A stretch of DNA of 64,000 nt from Hippea jasoniae (lineage in GTDB: Bacteria > Campylobacterota_A > Desulfurellia > Desulfurellales > Hippeaceae). Positions 48,333-57,604 of this stretch are shown piece after piece. Location: assembly GCF_000744435.1 (NCBI RefSeq), contig NZ_JQLX01000015.1, forward strand, positions 62,001 through 126,000, written 5' to 3'. The notes beneath the pieces were generated by a model. The model ran no database searches. It was not told the origin of the DNA and saw nothing but the letters and a program-made list of their open reading frames with translations. Within the stretch, counting starts at the first letter, position 1, and each line of letters begins with the position of its first letter. The position numbers and the translations under genes are program-made.

Positions 48333-49345
48333 ATCCACTCCTCAAGGATACCATCAAACCTCTCTAAAACCATAAACAATCGCTCAACGCCCACAGCAAT
48401 ACCGCTTAAAGGCGGCAGACCAAACTCCATTGCTTTAAAAAACACCTCATCGCAACAAAACCTTTCCTCTATTGCTTTTGCATCGATCTGTTCTAAATAG
48501 CAGTTTGCAAGCTCAACACCGCCTAAATAAAACTCAAACCGCTGGGTTTTGTTGTCTATAACCTTTGCAAGCGAAGCCCTACTTGCTGGAAAGTTATAAA
48601 TAACCATGGGGTGGGTTTTGCCCAGTTGTTTTTCCACTTTTAGGCCAAAAATCAGATCTAAAATCTCATCAATTGATACATCACCCTCTATATTAAATTC
48701 AATCTTTAGTTTTTCTAAGTCTGTTTTGTCTGTATCCAAACTGGCAAATCTTTTAAAAGCCTCTTTGTATTCGATATACTCAACTGTGTCTAAATTGTAT
48801 CTTTCTTTAAAAGATTTATCTGAAATATGCTTGATTAGTTTTATTAAAAGATTAATAATTTCATAAGGCTTGCTTAAAACCTCATAGAATTCAAGCATCA
48901 AGAATTCCTGTTTATGCAGGTTATCTTTCATATCATCTCTATAAACCCAGCAAAGCTCAAAAATTTTATCAAATCCCAGACTTAGAAGTTTTTTTATCTC
49001 AACCTCTGGTGATGGCGCAAGTATGCCATTTGCTGTTTTTATGTAGTTTATATTTGGCTCTGTGATAATATTTTCTTTTAACTTTGGTGTAAAAACCTCT
49101 ATAAAGCCCTCTTTTGTAAAAAAGTCCCTGATAGACTTTAGAAATCTAAATTTTTTTGTATAATACTCATGAGCCTTTTTTAAGATGTTAAGCGGTTTTG
49201 TATTGAGGCAATTGTTAAGCAGGTTGTCGTTTGAATCAATTATATCGCCAGTGTTGTGCTTTGAAACAAACGGGAGGCTAAAGAGTCTGCCGTTTGCAAA
49301 TATAACCGTTGAATTGCCTGTTTTTTTAATTATTCTTCCAACCAC
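48317..49345 (-). CDS. epmA: EpmA/GenX-type lysyl-tRNA synthetase paralogue
   Basis: Class II synthetase core of 342 residues, related to the EF-P beta-lysine ligase. Class motifs: IEVFTPKL (motif 1), ELCWVYRDDMKDNLHKQEFLMLEFY (motif 2, written in two parts) and GVERLFMVLERF (motif 3 after GIAVG). The EpmA-like block YNFPASRASLA is present. Unlike E. coli EpmA (325 residues) there is an extra N-terminal piece of about 40-70 residues with a small beta pattern (VVGRIIKKTGNSTVIFANG). Start uncertain: GTG at 49345 or TTG at 49381, neither with a good ribosome site. Confidence 0.8.
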   Translation of the reverse strand: MVGRIIKKTGNSTVIFANGRLFSLPFVSKHNTGDIIDSNDNLLNNCLNTKPLNILKKAHEYYTKKFRFLKSIRDFFTKEGFIEVFTPKLKENIITEPNINYIKTANGILAPSPEVEIKKLLSLGFDKIFELCWVYRDDMKDNLHKQEFLMLEFYEVLSKPYEIINLLIKLIKHISDKSFKERYNLDTVEYIEYKEAFKRFASLDTDKTDLEKLKIEFNIEGDVSIDEILDLIFGLKVEKQLGKTHPMVIYNFPASRASLAKVIDNKTQRFEFYLGGVELANCYLEQIDAKAIEERFCCDEVFFKAMEFGLPPLSGIAVGVERLFMVLERFDGILEEWIWQNF

Positions 49346-49357
49346 GGAGGGTATGTT

Positions 49358-49921
49358 ATGAAAAAAGAGGATTTTTTGCAAGCTACAGAGGAGTTAGTTG
49401 GGCTTATAAGGTCTGTGGATTTTGATTATGTAGATAAAATTGCCAGCCTTATCAGCAATGCAATAAGCAATGGTAGGGTTGTTTATGTCTGTGGTAACGG
49501 TGGCTCTGCTGCAGATGCCCAGCACTTTGCAGCTGAACTGATAAACAGGTTTTTAAAGGAAAGAAAACCATATCCGGCAGTTGCCCTGACAACGGATAGT
49601 TCTGTTTTGACAAGTATTGCCAACGATTATAGCTTTGATGATGTATTTGCAAAACAAGTAGAGGCTTTAGTAAAAGAGGGTGATGTTGTGATCGGTATAA
49701 GCACATCAGGCAACTCAGAAAATGTCTTTAGGGCGCTTGCTTTATCTAAGCAAAAAAAGGCAACCACAATCGGTCTTTTGGGAAAAGACGGGGGAAAAAT
49801 CAAATCGGTATGTGACTACTCTTTTGTGGTAAATTCTCATTCAACACCAAGGATTCAGGAGGTGCATGGATTTTTGATTCATCTGTTATGCGAGATAGTG
49901 GAGGATAACCTTGCTGAATAA
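49358..49921 (+). CDS. gmhA: sedoheptulose-7-phosphate isomerase
   Basis: SIS-domain enzyme of 187 residues, first step of ADP-heptose synthesis for LPS. Motifs: VYVCGNGGSAADAQHFAAEL, ALTTDSSVLTSIANDY and GISTSGNSENV. GGAGGG precedes the ATG. Divergent from the epmA gene with almost no intergenic space. Followed by rfaE2 with an 11-nt overlap. Confidence 0.94.
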   Translation: MKKEDFLQATEELVGLIRSVDFDYVDKIASLISNAISNGRVVYVCGNGGSAADAQHFAAELINRFLKERKPYPAVALTTDSSVLTSIANDYSFDDVFAKQVEALVKEGDVVIGISTSGNSENVFRALALSKQKKATTIGLLGKDGGKIKSVCDYSFVVNSHSTPRIQEVHGFLIHLLCEIVEDNLAE

Positions 49922-50399
49922 GATTAAATCTACTGAGGAGCTTAAAAGTATCGTTGATAGATTAAAAAACGCTGGCAGAAGAATAGGTTTTACAAACGGC
50001 TGCTTTGATATTTTGCATGCAGGGCATGTGCTTTACCTTGCAAAAGCCAGGCAACTTGTTGATGTGCTGATTGTGGGTTTAAACTCAGATAGCTCCATAA
50101 AGCAGATAAAAGGTCCAAACAGACCTATAAACAATCAAAACGACAGGGCGATTGTGCTTGCAGCACTTGAAAGTATTGATTACATAGCTATATTTGATGA
50201 GCCAACACCAATTAGATTGATAAAAACCACAACTCCAGATATTCTGTTTAAAGGTGCAGATTGGAAGGGTAAAACGGTAGTAGGGGCTGATTTTGTTATT
50301 GAAAACGGGGGAAAGGTTGAGTTTATCGATTATTTAGAAGGACGCTCAACTACCAATATGATTGAGAGAATTGTTGATGTCTATTGTGATTGTAGATGA
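49911..50399 (+). CDS. rfaE2: D-glycero-beta-D-manno-heptose 1-phosphate adenylyltransferase
   Basis: Nucleotidyltransferase of 162 residues, equal to the C-terminal half of HldE. It has GFTNGCFDILHAGHVLYL with the HxGH ATP motif, LNSDSSIKQIKGPNRP, and the final EGRSTTNMIERI (ISTT-like) motif. The start is a TTG with GGAGGA 5 nt upstream. Together with gmhA and the kinase gene at 32823 it completes most of the ADP-heptose route; the phosphatase GmhB and epimerase HldD are not seen. Confidence 0.92.
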   Translation: MLNKIKSTEELKSIVDRLKNAGRRIGFTNGCFDILHAGHVLYLAKARQLVDVLIVGLNSDSSIKQIKGPNRPINNQNDRAIVLAALESIDYIAIFDEPTPIRLIKTTTPDILFKGADWKGKTVVGADFVIENGGKVEFIDYLEGRSTTNMIERIVDVYCDCR

Positions 50400-51207
50400 A
50401 TTTGAGCTATTTTTAAAAAAACATTATACCTCAAAATATACGATAAAATCATATCTGAGTGATGCAAAAGAGTTTGTAGAAAAGGGCTATAGTTTTGATA
50501 AAGAAGGTATCAGGCAATTTATATTCGATTTATTAGACACAGAGAAATCAGCTTCCACGATAAACAGAAAGCTTGCATCTTTGAGTGTTTTCTTTGAATT
50601 CTTAAAAAGCAGGGGTGTTGTTGATAAAAACTATGTTAAACTAACAGAGAAACCAAAAAACGATAAATACCTGCCTGCCTTTCTTGAGGTTGATGAGATT
50701 GTTGGACTGCTTGAGAATATTAAAAATCTCAGAGATAGAGCTTTGCTTGAGCTGATCTATTCTTCTGCCTTGAGGGCAAGCGAGGTTTTAGGTTTAAATG
50801 TTGAGGATATAGATTTTGATAAACTTAAGATAAGAGTCAGGCGCAAAGGTGCAAAGGAGATGTATATACCCATATCAAAGCGTGCTTCAGACTATCTAAA
50901 AGCCTACATTAACGGCAGGCAAGAGGGTCCTGTTTTTTTAAATAGATATGGAAAGAGATTGTCTGACAGAAGCTTAAGAAAAATCGTAAAAAAATATGCC
51001 CTCAAAACTATTGCCAAGGATATCTCACCGCACACCTTAAGGCACAGCAGGGCTACACATCTTTTAAACAGCGGCATGGATTTAAGACTGTTGCAGAAAT
51101 TTTTGGGTCATAACACCATAAAGGCAACGCAGATCTATACGCATCTAAACTTAAAGCAGCTTGCTAAGGTTTACGATAACAGCCATCCACTATCAAAAGA
51201 TGAATAG
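50377..51207 (+). CDS. Xer-type tyrosine recombinase
   Basis: Recombinase of 276 residues with the full catalytic set: R133 (SALRASEV), H219 and R222 (SPHTLRHSRATH), H245 (LGHNT) and Tyr254 (QIYTHLN). An N-terminal SAM-like DNA-binding domain (about 5-90) is present. Size and sequence fit XerC/XerD used for chromosome dimer resolution; with no second Xer gene here I cannot choose, and single-recombinase systems exist. No mobile-element flanks are seen. Overlaps rfaE2 by 23 nt. Confidence 0.88.
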   Translation: MSIVIVDEFELFLKKHYTSKYTIKSYLSDAKEFVEKGYSFDKEGIRQFIFDLLDTEKSASTINRKLASLSVFFEFLKSRGVVDKNYVKLTEKPKNDKYLPAFLEVDEIVGLLENIKNLRDRALLELIYSSALRASEVLGLNVEDIDFDKLKIRVRRKGAKEMYIPISKRASDYLKAYINGRQEGPVFLNRYGKRLSDRSLRKIVKKYALKTIAKDISPHTLRHSRATHLLNSGMDLRLLQKFLGHNTIKATQIYTHLNLKQLAKVYDNSHPLSKDE

Positions 51208-52396
51208 AAAAAGAAAAAACTATATCTTAGGCGTATTGCACGGCGTTTTCTATTTTGCATCAAATGCGTTTGTTGATTATACGACCGTTTTACCAAGTTT
51301 TTTAAAATATCTGCTCAACTCAGATATGGTGATCGGTTTTGTAGCAGCCATTGCCAGAGGTGGATCGGTATTCTTTCAGCTCATAAGCGCTTTCTATCTT
51401 GAAGGAAAAAGAAAAAAGCCTTATCTGGTTGCTGCACTGTGGGTGAGGTTTCTCTCCTGGGTGGCAATTGCTGTTGGTTCGTATCTGTTTTTGCCTGATC
51501 ATCCATTGCTTGAGCTGATTTTGTTTATTGTTTGTATCAGTATATTTTCATTTGCAGCAGGCGTTGCAGTAATACCGTTTTACGATATTATCTCATACAA
51601 CATCCCAGCTGATCTACTTGGACGGTTCTGGGCTGTTAGGCAGTTTGTTGGTGGAATTTTAGCTGTTGGTAGCGGATGGATTGTAAAGATTGTGCTTGCA
51701 AAATACGGATATCCTGAAGGCTATGAGCTGCTGTTTGTTTTTGCAATGGTTGGATTTGGATTAACATCTTTGAGTCTGGGTTTGATGGATGAGGGCAGGG
51801 TTCAACAGAAAAAGAATAAGAGTTTTAAAGAGTTTCTATCAAAGGCCTATGAGATTTTTAAAAACCATAAAGATTTCAGGGTTTTGATTACAAGTGAGTT
51901 TTTGAGTCATTCTATCTTTTTGTGTATGCCGTTTATCGTGCTTTATACAACAAAAAAACTGCATTTTGAAAGTCTAATGATTGGCTATTTTGTATCGGCT
52001 CAGATGGTTGGTAGTATAGTATCAAATCTGTTCTGGGGCTATTTTGCAGATAGAAAGGGCGCGAAATTTATCATTATCAGCGTTAATTTGCTTGCCGTTT
52101 CTGTTCCTGTTTTGAGTGCTCTTTTTAAAACACCGCTATCCTTTATCCTGGTATTTTTCTTAATGGGAGCCTATATTCACGGCGTATTTATAGGTTATAC
52201 CAACTACCTTTTAAAAATAGCGCCACAACAGAAACGTCCAACCTATGTGAGTATTCGTGGTAGTTTTAATGCATTATCCTATTTTTTACCCACAGCTGGC
52301 GGGTTGATAGCTGACAAATTATCCTACGATGCTTTATTTGTAATTTCATCTGCATTTGCATTGCTGTCGCTTCTGTTTTCTTTAAGGTTAAAATAG
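51200..52396 (+). CDS. MFS transporter
   Basis: Membrane protein of 398 residues with about twelve segments in two halves separated by a charged loop (about 195-220). A cytoplasmic GYFADRKGAKF motif between segments 8 and 9 is the typical MFS loop. Substrate unknown. The ATG at 51200 overlaps the recombinase stop. It converges with the AspT-like gene, overlapping it by 9 nt. Confidence 0.82.
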   Translation: MNRKRKNYILGVLHGVFYFASNAFVDYTTVLPSFLKYLLNSDMVIGFVAAIARGGSVFFQLISAFYLEGKRKKPYLVAALWVRFLSWVAIAVGSYLFLPDHPLLELILFIVCISIFSFAAGVAVIPFYDIISYNIPADLLGRFWAVRQFVGGILAVGSGWIVKIVLAKYGYPEGYELLFVFAMVGFGLTSLSLGLMDEGRVQQKKNKSFKEFLSKAYEIFKNHKDFRVLITSEFLSHSIFLCMPFIVLYTTKKLHFESLMIGYFVSAQMVGSIVSNLFWGYFADRKGAKFIIISVNLLAVSVPVLSALFKTPLSFILVFFLMGAYIHGVFIGYTNYLLKIAPQQKRPTYVSIRGSFNALSYFLPTAGGLIADKLSYDALFVISSAFALLSLLFSLRLK

Positions 52397-53971
52397 CTGT
52401 AAACCTAACTGGGCAAGGATAATAGAGATAACCATTGCAAATGGATATACAGCTGCATAGCTGATTGATGCATAATCTTTGCCTATAAAGCTGTTTGCCA
52501 TACCTAAAGACGGGGTTGAAGTCATCGCACCACTGATCATGCCTATTATTTCTATGATGTTCAATTTTAAAAGCTTTTTTGATAGCAACGCAATAAGATA
52601 AAGTGGTATCAAGATTCCTGCAATGCCGATGATTATAGAGATGTAGCCGTGATTTTTTAGGGATTCTATTAAAAATTTGCCAGAGTTTGTGCCTATTGTT
52701 GCAAGAAAGATAAGCTGACCCAACACCTTCATCAAAGAGTTTGAATGGGGAGATAATTGCCATACGATCTTTCCTGTTCTACCAAGACGACCAAGAACCA
52801 AAGCTGTGATCAAAATACCACCCACAAAACTAAATTTGATGTTTCCCACACCGGGAATACCAATGGGTATGCTACCTATAAATATGCCAAGCACTATACC
52901 CAGCGATATAGGTAAAAAATCAGCGGCAGGGTATTTTAACAGATCGTTACCTATAATCTTTGATACCTTCTTTTTGTATTTTTCCGGTGCCACAATGTAA
53001 AGCTTATCGCCAAGCATAAGTGTAAGTGTAGGATAGGGTGGGATGTCGATGCCGGAGCGTCTGATTTTTGTTATAACTGCACCAAGTAGTTTTAACTCTT
53101 TCAACTCGCCAATCTTTTTACCTACAATATCCTTGTTTGTTACAAGCATTTTGTATGACTTCATATCGTCGTGAAATGTAACATCTCCCTCAATCTCCTC
53201 ACCAAAAATGATCTTAAGATGCTCAAGCTGCTGGGGTGTTCCAGATACCCTTACAATATCACCGTGATGCAGGATCACATCCTCCTTTGTTGGGTCTATG
53301 GGGTATTGGGATTCTATGCGTTCGATTACCGTTGATGTGAGTTTTTCGATCTGAGATTTATGTATTTTCTGGTTTTTGAAGTTGTCGTTTGTTATCTTGA
53401 AGTTTTTGGTTAGGATTTGTGGATGAAGCTCATATTGATGTAGTTCGTATTGCTCTATTTCTTTGTTGATGTCAATTTTGAGTAATGAGGGCAGAAACCT
53501 TACAAACAGGACAACAGCCAGGATACCAAATGGATAAACAACGCCAAAGGCTATCGAAAGATTGGGTGAGTTTGTCTTTTCTAAAGCACTTGCAAGTGAG
53601 GGAGCAGAAGAGATCGCTCCAGTGAATATTCCATCGACCACATCGACAGGAAGCTTTAAAAAATAACCTACTCCAAATATTATACCGAATATTGCACAAA
53701 GTGTAGCTGCAGCAAGTATGTTAAGCTTAAAGCCTTCCTCTTTTAAGGCCTCAAAAAAACCAGGTCCAGATTGCAAGCCCACAGCGTATATGAAAATAGC
53801 AAGACCAAATAGTTTAAACTCAGATGGTATAACAACGCCAAAATGACCAAATATCAATGCAACAATCAAAACAGCCGATATATCTAAAGAAAAGCCCTTA
53901 ATTTTTATATTCCCCAGGATATAACCAAGAACAATTATCAAGAAGAGATAAAATATTTCAGAATGAATCAT
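52388..53971 (-). CDS. AspT/YidE-family transporter with RCK_C domains
   Basis: Membrane protein of 527 residues. Two homologous hydrophobic halves carry the duplicated motif GAISSAPSLASAL and GAMTSTPSLGMAN. Between them, a soluble region (about 180-345) holds two RCK_C/TrkA-C-like units, seen in VILHHGDIVRVSGTPQQLEHL and LTLMLGDKLYIVAPEK. AspT of this family exchanges aspartate and alanine; YidE/YbjL substrates are unknown. It is the second gene after a diguanylate cyclase gene on the same strand, overlapping by 14 nt. Confidence 0.85.
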   Translation of the reverse strand: MIHSEIFYLFLIIVLGYILGNIKIKGFSLDISAVLIVALIFGHFGVVIPSEFKLFGLAIFIYAVGLQSGPGFFEALKEEGFKLNILAAATLCAIFGIIFGVGYFLKLPVDVVDGIFTGAISSAPSLASALEKTNSPNLSIAFGVVYPFGILAVVLFVRFLPSLLKIDINKEIEQYELHQYELHPQILTKNFKITNDNFKNQKIHKSQIEKLTSTVIERIESQYPIDPTKEDVILHHGDIVRVSGTPQQLEHLKIIFGEEIEGDVTFHDDMKSYKMLVTNKDIVGKKIGELKELKLLGAVITKIRRSGIDIPPYPTLTLMLGDKLYIVAPEKYKKKVSKIIGNDLLKYPAADFLPISLGIVLGIFIGSIPIGIPGVGNIKFSFVGGILITALVLGRLGRTGKIVWQLSPHSNSLMKVLGQLIFLATIGTNSGKFLIESLKNHGYISIIIGIAGILIPLYLIALLSKKLLKLNIIEIIGMISGAMTSTPSLGMANSFIGKDYASISYAAVYPFAMVISIILAQLGLQLF

Positions 53972-55331
53972 TGGCTACAATAACTTTGTTCCTGCCACCT
54001 TTCTTTGCAGCATAAAGGGCTTGATCCGCTAAAGCAATAATCTCATCAAGCTCCTTTTTGGGAGAATTTTTGATGTCGTAGTTAGAGACACCCACAGAAA
54101 TCGTAACATTGATTTTTGTATTTTTCCAGACAAAAGTTGTCTCTTGGACTTTTTTTCTAAGTAATTCGGCTTTTTTCTTGCCATTTTGTATATTTGAGTT
54201 GCTCATTACGCAAAAAAACTCCTCACCGCCATATCTCATAACAATATCTTCAGCTCTAAAATTTGACTGAATAATTTTTCCGATAGATGCCAAGATGTAA
54301 TCGCCAGCCTGATGGCCGTAGGTGTCGTTTATCTTTTTGAAAAAGTCTATATCAATCATTAAAACGCAAAAGCAACTTTCAGTCCTCAAGGCTCTTTTGT
54401 ATTCCTCTATTAACCTTTTCATACCGAAGCGCCTGTTGTATATGCCTGTTAGTTCATCATAGGCAGCCATTTTTTGCATCTTTTCATACATCTGAGCACT
54501 TTCGTATGCAAATTTATATTCATTGAGAATATGATCTATTAATGTTCTTTTTTCTTTTGTTATAAAGGATGGACTGTAAAATACAACCAATAACCTGAAA
54601 TTTGAATGGATTATTGGATAATAGTACACCTCTTTTGGTTTGATTGCACAGCTGCCAAACTCAACCAACTCCACATCTTTATCTTTCATGCTGATTATTT
54701 GATTTTTGTCTAAGATATCGTTTAGCGATAATATTTTTTGTTCTGAGAGGTTTGAATGAACACCTTTTGAGAAAACAAAATCAATCTCGCCTGTATATGT
54801 TAGTGAGTATATTTCGCAGCCGATAAGTGAAAGTTTTTCTATAAAAAACTCTGTTGTAATTTTATTAAGGTCATCTCTTGTGACGATTTTGCTTATTTTT
54901 TGAGAGTAGTTTTCTATAAGTTCGTGCTGATAAAACTGGTTTCTTATTATTCTTATGAGTGCGTTGTATTTTGTAGCTATGCTGCCCAAGATATCTCTTG
55001 AGGGGATTTTGAGGTAGCAGTTGGTGCATTCATCAACAGAGCCTATCTTACCTACCTGATAATTAAATATGTTTTGAGTTATGGCTTCTATTTTCTCCTC
55101 CAACTCCTTTAGTCTATTAAGTACAACAAACTTGACTATCAAAAATGATATACTGCCAACAAATATACCTGAGCTAACTGTAGTTAATATGAAGGGTAGT
55201 GAGTATATTTTTGTTTTTGGCAGGTGAAAAACGATATCAGCCACTGGAAGAAAAAGAATTCCTATAACTACGCCAAGAAGAAGCATGTAGATGAGACTTT
55301 CTCTGACAATACTTTTTTGCTTAACCACCAT
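53958..55331 (-). CDS. membrane diguanylate cyclase (GGDEF)
   Basis: Protein of 457 residues: two N-terminal membrane segments (about 12-32 and 40-62), a HAMP/linker-like helix with a lone CTNC pair, a GAF-like sensor region (about 135-285) and a C-terminal GGDEF domain. The active site is RYGGEEF (GGEEF about 368-372), and RxxD five residues before it (RAED) is an intact inhibitory site, so c-di-GMP synthesis with product feedback is predicted. The ATG at 55331 has GGAG 7 nt upstream; an earlier TTG at 55358 is less likely. It may supply the two PilZ proteins of this window. Confidence 0.88.
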   Translation of the reverse strand: MVVKQKSIVRESLIYMLLLGVVIGILFLPVADIVFHLPKTKIYSLPFILTTVSSGIFVGSISFLIVKFVVLNRLKELEEKIEAITQNIFNYQVGKIGSVDECTNCYLKIPSRDILGSIATKYNALIRIIRNQFYQHELIENYSQKISKIVTRDDLNKITTEFFIEKLSLIGCEIYSLTYTGEIDFVFSKGVHSNLSEQKILSLNDILDKNQIISMKDKDVELVEFGSCAIKPKEVYYYPIIHSNFRLLVVFYSPSFITKEKRTLIDHILNEYKFAYESAQMYEKMQKMAAYDELTGIYNRRFGMKRLIEEYKRALRTESCFCVLMIDIDFFKKINDTYGHQAGDYILASIGKIIQSNFRAEDIVMRYGGEEFFCVMSNSNIQNGKKKAELLRKKVQETTFVWKNTKINVTISVGVSNYDIKNSPKKELDEIIALADQALYAAKKGGRNKVIVANDSF

Positions 55332-55392
55332 TTCACTGCTCCATTGTAGTTTTGTCAACTAAATTAGCATCTTACATATCAAAAGTCAAATC

Positions 55393-55420
55393 TTGATTTT
55401 TTGGGGTTATCTGGTAAACT
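55393..55420 (+). promoter_or_regulatory. possible argB promoter
   Basis: TTGATT (55393-55398), a 16-nt spacer and TAAACT (55415-55420) lie in the 124-nt divergent gap between the diguanylate cyclase gene and argB. The match is moderate. The rest of the gap is AT-rich and shows no other structure. Confidence 0.3.
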
Positions 55421-55455
55421 TGAATTAAATAAACTGCAGGAGCTTGAAAAGAACA

Positions 55456-56310
55456 ATGCGGAAGGTTTTTGACAAAGGTGATTGTCTTATAGAGGTTTTG
55501 CCTTTTATAAAAAAGTTTTACTCAAAAACAATGGTCATTAAATATGGCGGTTCAGCCATGATTGATGAAAAGCTAAGGGAGAGTTTTTCAAAGGATGTCT
55601 CTCTTTTAAAGTATGTCGGGATTCATCCTGTTGTTGTGCATGGCGGAGGCCCAGAAATTGCTCATATTCTTAATAAATTACACATAAAGAGTGAATTTTA
55701 TAAAGGTTTGCGAATAACAGATGAAGAAACAATGGAAGTTGTTGTTATGGTGCTGGCAGGTAAAGTAAACAAAGAGATTGTTTTACAGATAAATAAAAGT
55801 GGAGGAAGGGCTGTGGGCATAAGCGGCGTTGATGCCCATATTATTAAGGCAAAAAAGAAACTTTTGGAGGATGTAGATTTAGGTCTTGTGGGTGATGTAG
55901 AAGAGATAAATCCTGAGATACTAACTCACCTTTCTGAAGATGGCTATATTCCCGTTGTTGCTCCTATTGGTGTTGATGATAGCGGCAGGAGGTTTAACAT
56001 AAACGCTGATAGTGTAGCTTCTGCTGTTGCTATAGGTTTGAAAGCAGAGAAATTGATATATCTAACAGATACAGACGGTGTTTACGATAAAAATGGTCGC
56101 CTAATCTCTTCAATAAAGATCAGTGATATTGATAGTCTGATCAATAACGGCACAATCAGCGGTGGTATGATTCCAAAACTACTCTCTGCAAGAGAGGCAA
56201 TAGAAAAGGGTGTTAAAAAGGTTCATATAATAAACGGCAAAAGATTTCACTCGCTTCTTGAAGAGATATTTACTTTGGATGGTGTAGGAACGCAGATTTA
56301 TGAAGAATGA
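55456..56310 (+). CDS. argB: acetylglutamate kinase
   Basis: Amino-acid kinase of 284 residues, second step of arginine synthesis. VIKYGGSAM, VVHGGGPEI, GLRITDEETMEVV (arginine-sensitive type N-terminal context), LTDTDGVYD and GGMIPKL are present. The ATG at 55456 is used; AGGAG lies 13 nt away, so the TTG at 55444 cannot be excluded but would have almost no spacing. Its substrate would come from the acetyltransferase encoded at 36921. Overlaps the kinase gene by 11 nt. Confidence 0.94.
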   Translation: MRKVFDKGDCLIEVLPFIKKFYSKTMVIKYGGSAMIDEKLRESFSKDVSLLKYVGIHPVVVHGGGPEIAHILNKLHIKSEFYKGLRITDEETMEVVVMVLAGKVNKEIVLQINKSGGRAVGISGVDAHIIKAKKKLLEDVDLGLVGDVEEINPEILTHLSEDGYIPVVAPIGVDDSGRRFNINADSVASAVAIGLKAEKLIYLTDTDGVYDKNGRLISSIKISDIDSLINNGTISGGMIPKLLSAREAIEKGVKKVHIINGKRFHSLLEEIFTLDGVGTQIYEE

Positions 56311-57604
56311 TTTTGGGCTTGAAAGGTTTGCTAAACTTGTTATAAAGCAGGACGATTTAAGAACATTGTATTTTAGGGCTTTTGCTTTTTTGTTGGATTT
56401 TTTTGATGCCGATAAACTTTATTTTTTTAAGTTTAGCAAAAGAAAGCAGTGCTTTGACCCAAAAGCCGCACTAAACAGGGATATTTTAGAAGAAGTTGTC
56501 AAGGGCGATTATGAGAGTTTTAACATAGAAGAGGCGTTTGAGAAGGAATTTAATCTAAATTTCAGGGCTTTTGGTTCATCCTGCAATGATGTTGTGCGAT
56601 CCTTAGCTAAACTGGTTGTTGACAAAAAGGTTAAGTCGATTAAATCAAGCTCGATTAAAAGCGCAAGACTTAAATCGCTATGGAGTCAGTTGAAACTTAA
56701 TGATGAGGCGTTTTATGTGCCGTTGTTTTCTTTAAATGAGATGGTGGGTTTTGTTTTATTTGACAAAGTAATCGATTACGATAATTCAAAGGCTTATTTT
56801 GATTTACTTGGTTGTGCGATAGGTAGATTATTTTTGTTAAAAAATATCGATAATCTTTCTAATTTGCTTGCCACAAAGGATGATGAGGACAAGAGAAAAC
56901 AAAAATTATATCAAATAGGAAAGACCGCAATGATTATGGCTCATGAGATGAAAAATTCATTAATCGGTATAATGGGTTTGTTTAGCAGGCTTAAGGCTTA
57001 TGTTGATGAGGATAAAAAAGCCCAGCGTTATTATGAGATTATTGAGTCGCAGCTAAAAAAACTCTATGAGTTTACATTCGACATCAATAAATTTTCAAAA
57101 ATTGGCGATGGAGCAGATATTAGAGAGGTTGAAATTGCTGATATAATCGATAATTCTATAGAGATGGCATCAAGTTTTTCTAATGATGTAAAATTTTCAG
57201 TTTCTATTGGAAAGGATGCATCTGTAATTGAGGCTGACAAATCTCAGCTTGAACAGGTGTTTTTAAACCTTTTTAAAAACTCTATCGAGGCAAAAAAGCA
57301 GGGCTCGGTGAAAATAGATGTTTCGGTTAGAAAAGAAGGAGAATTTGTAGTCATAAAAATTAAAGATAATAGTGGCGGTGTGGATGAAGAGACGCTTAAA
57401 AATATGATGAAGCCGTTTTTTACCACAAAATCATACGGAACAGGGCTTGGACTTGCAATTGTAAAGGGTATTATTGACATCTACAACGGGAGTTTAAGTT
57501 TTAAGAATGTCAAAGACGGGCTTGAGTGTGTTATAAAATTACCACAAAAAAACAATACTGGAGGTAGTGATGGCAGAAAAGAAAAAAATCATGGTTGTGG
57601 ATGA
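56300..57604 (+). CDS. soluble sensor histidine kinase
   Basis: Histidine kinase of 434 residues without membrane segments. A GAF-like N-terminal region (about 1-190) precedes the dimerisation helix with His215 in MAHEMKNSLIG. The ATPase domain shows the N box (LFKNSIEA), G1 (DNSGGVD) and G2 (GTGLGLAIVKG). It senses an unknown cytoplasmic signal. Its last 12 codons overlap the receiver gene by 35 nt, so the pair is co-translated. Confidence 0.87.
   Translation: MKNDFGLERFAKLVIKQDDLRTLYFRAFAFLLDFFDADKLYFFKFSKRKQCFDPKAALNRDILEEVVKGDYESFNIEEAFEKEFNLNFRAFGSSCNDVVRSLAKLVVDKKVKSIKSSSIKSARLKSLWSQLKLNDEAFYVPLFSLNEMVGFVLFDKVIDYDNSKAYFDLLGCAIGRLFLLKNIDNLSNLLATKDDEDKRKQKLYQIGKTAMIMAHEMKNSLIGIMGLFSRLKAYVDEDKKAQRYYEIIESQLKKLYEFTFDINKFSKIGDGADIREVEIADIIDNSIEMASSFSNDVKFSVSIGKDASVIEADKSQLEQVFLNLFKNSIEAKKQGSVKIDVSVRKEGEFVVIKIKDNSGGVDEETLKNMMKPFFTTKSYGTGLGLAIVKGIIDIYNGSLSFKNVKDGLECVIKLPQKNNTGGSDGRKEKNHGCG

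Noticed and set aside
50377-51207. Integrase of a mobile element
   Set aside because: Xer-like size and sequence, embedded between rfaE2 and an MFS gene with overlapping ends; no tRNA attachment site, direct repeats or cargo genes seen.
55332-55358. TTG start at 55358 for the diguanylate cyclase
   Set aside because: The ATG at 55331 has GGAG at good spacing; the TTG is part of a TTGACA-like string with no ribosome site.
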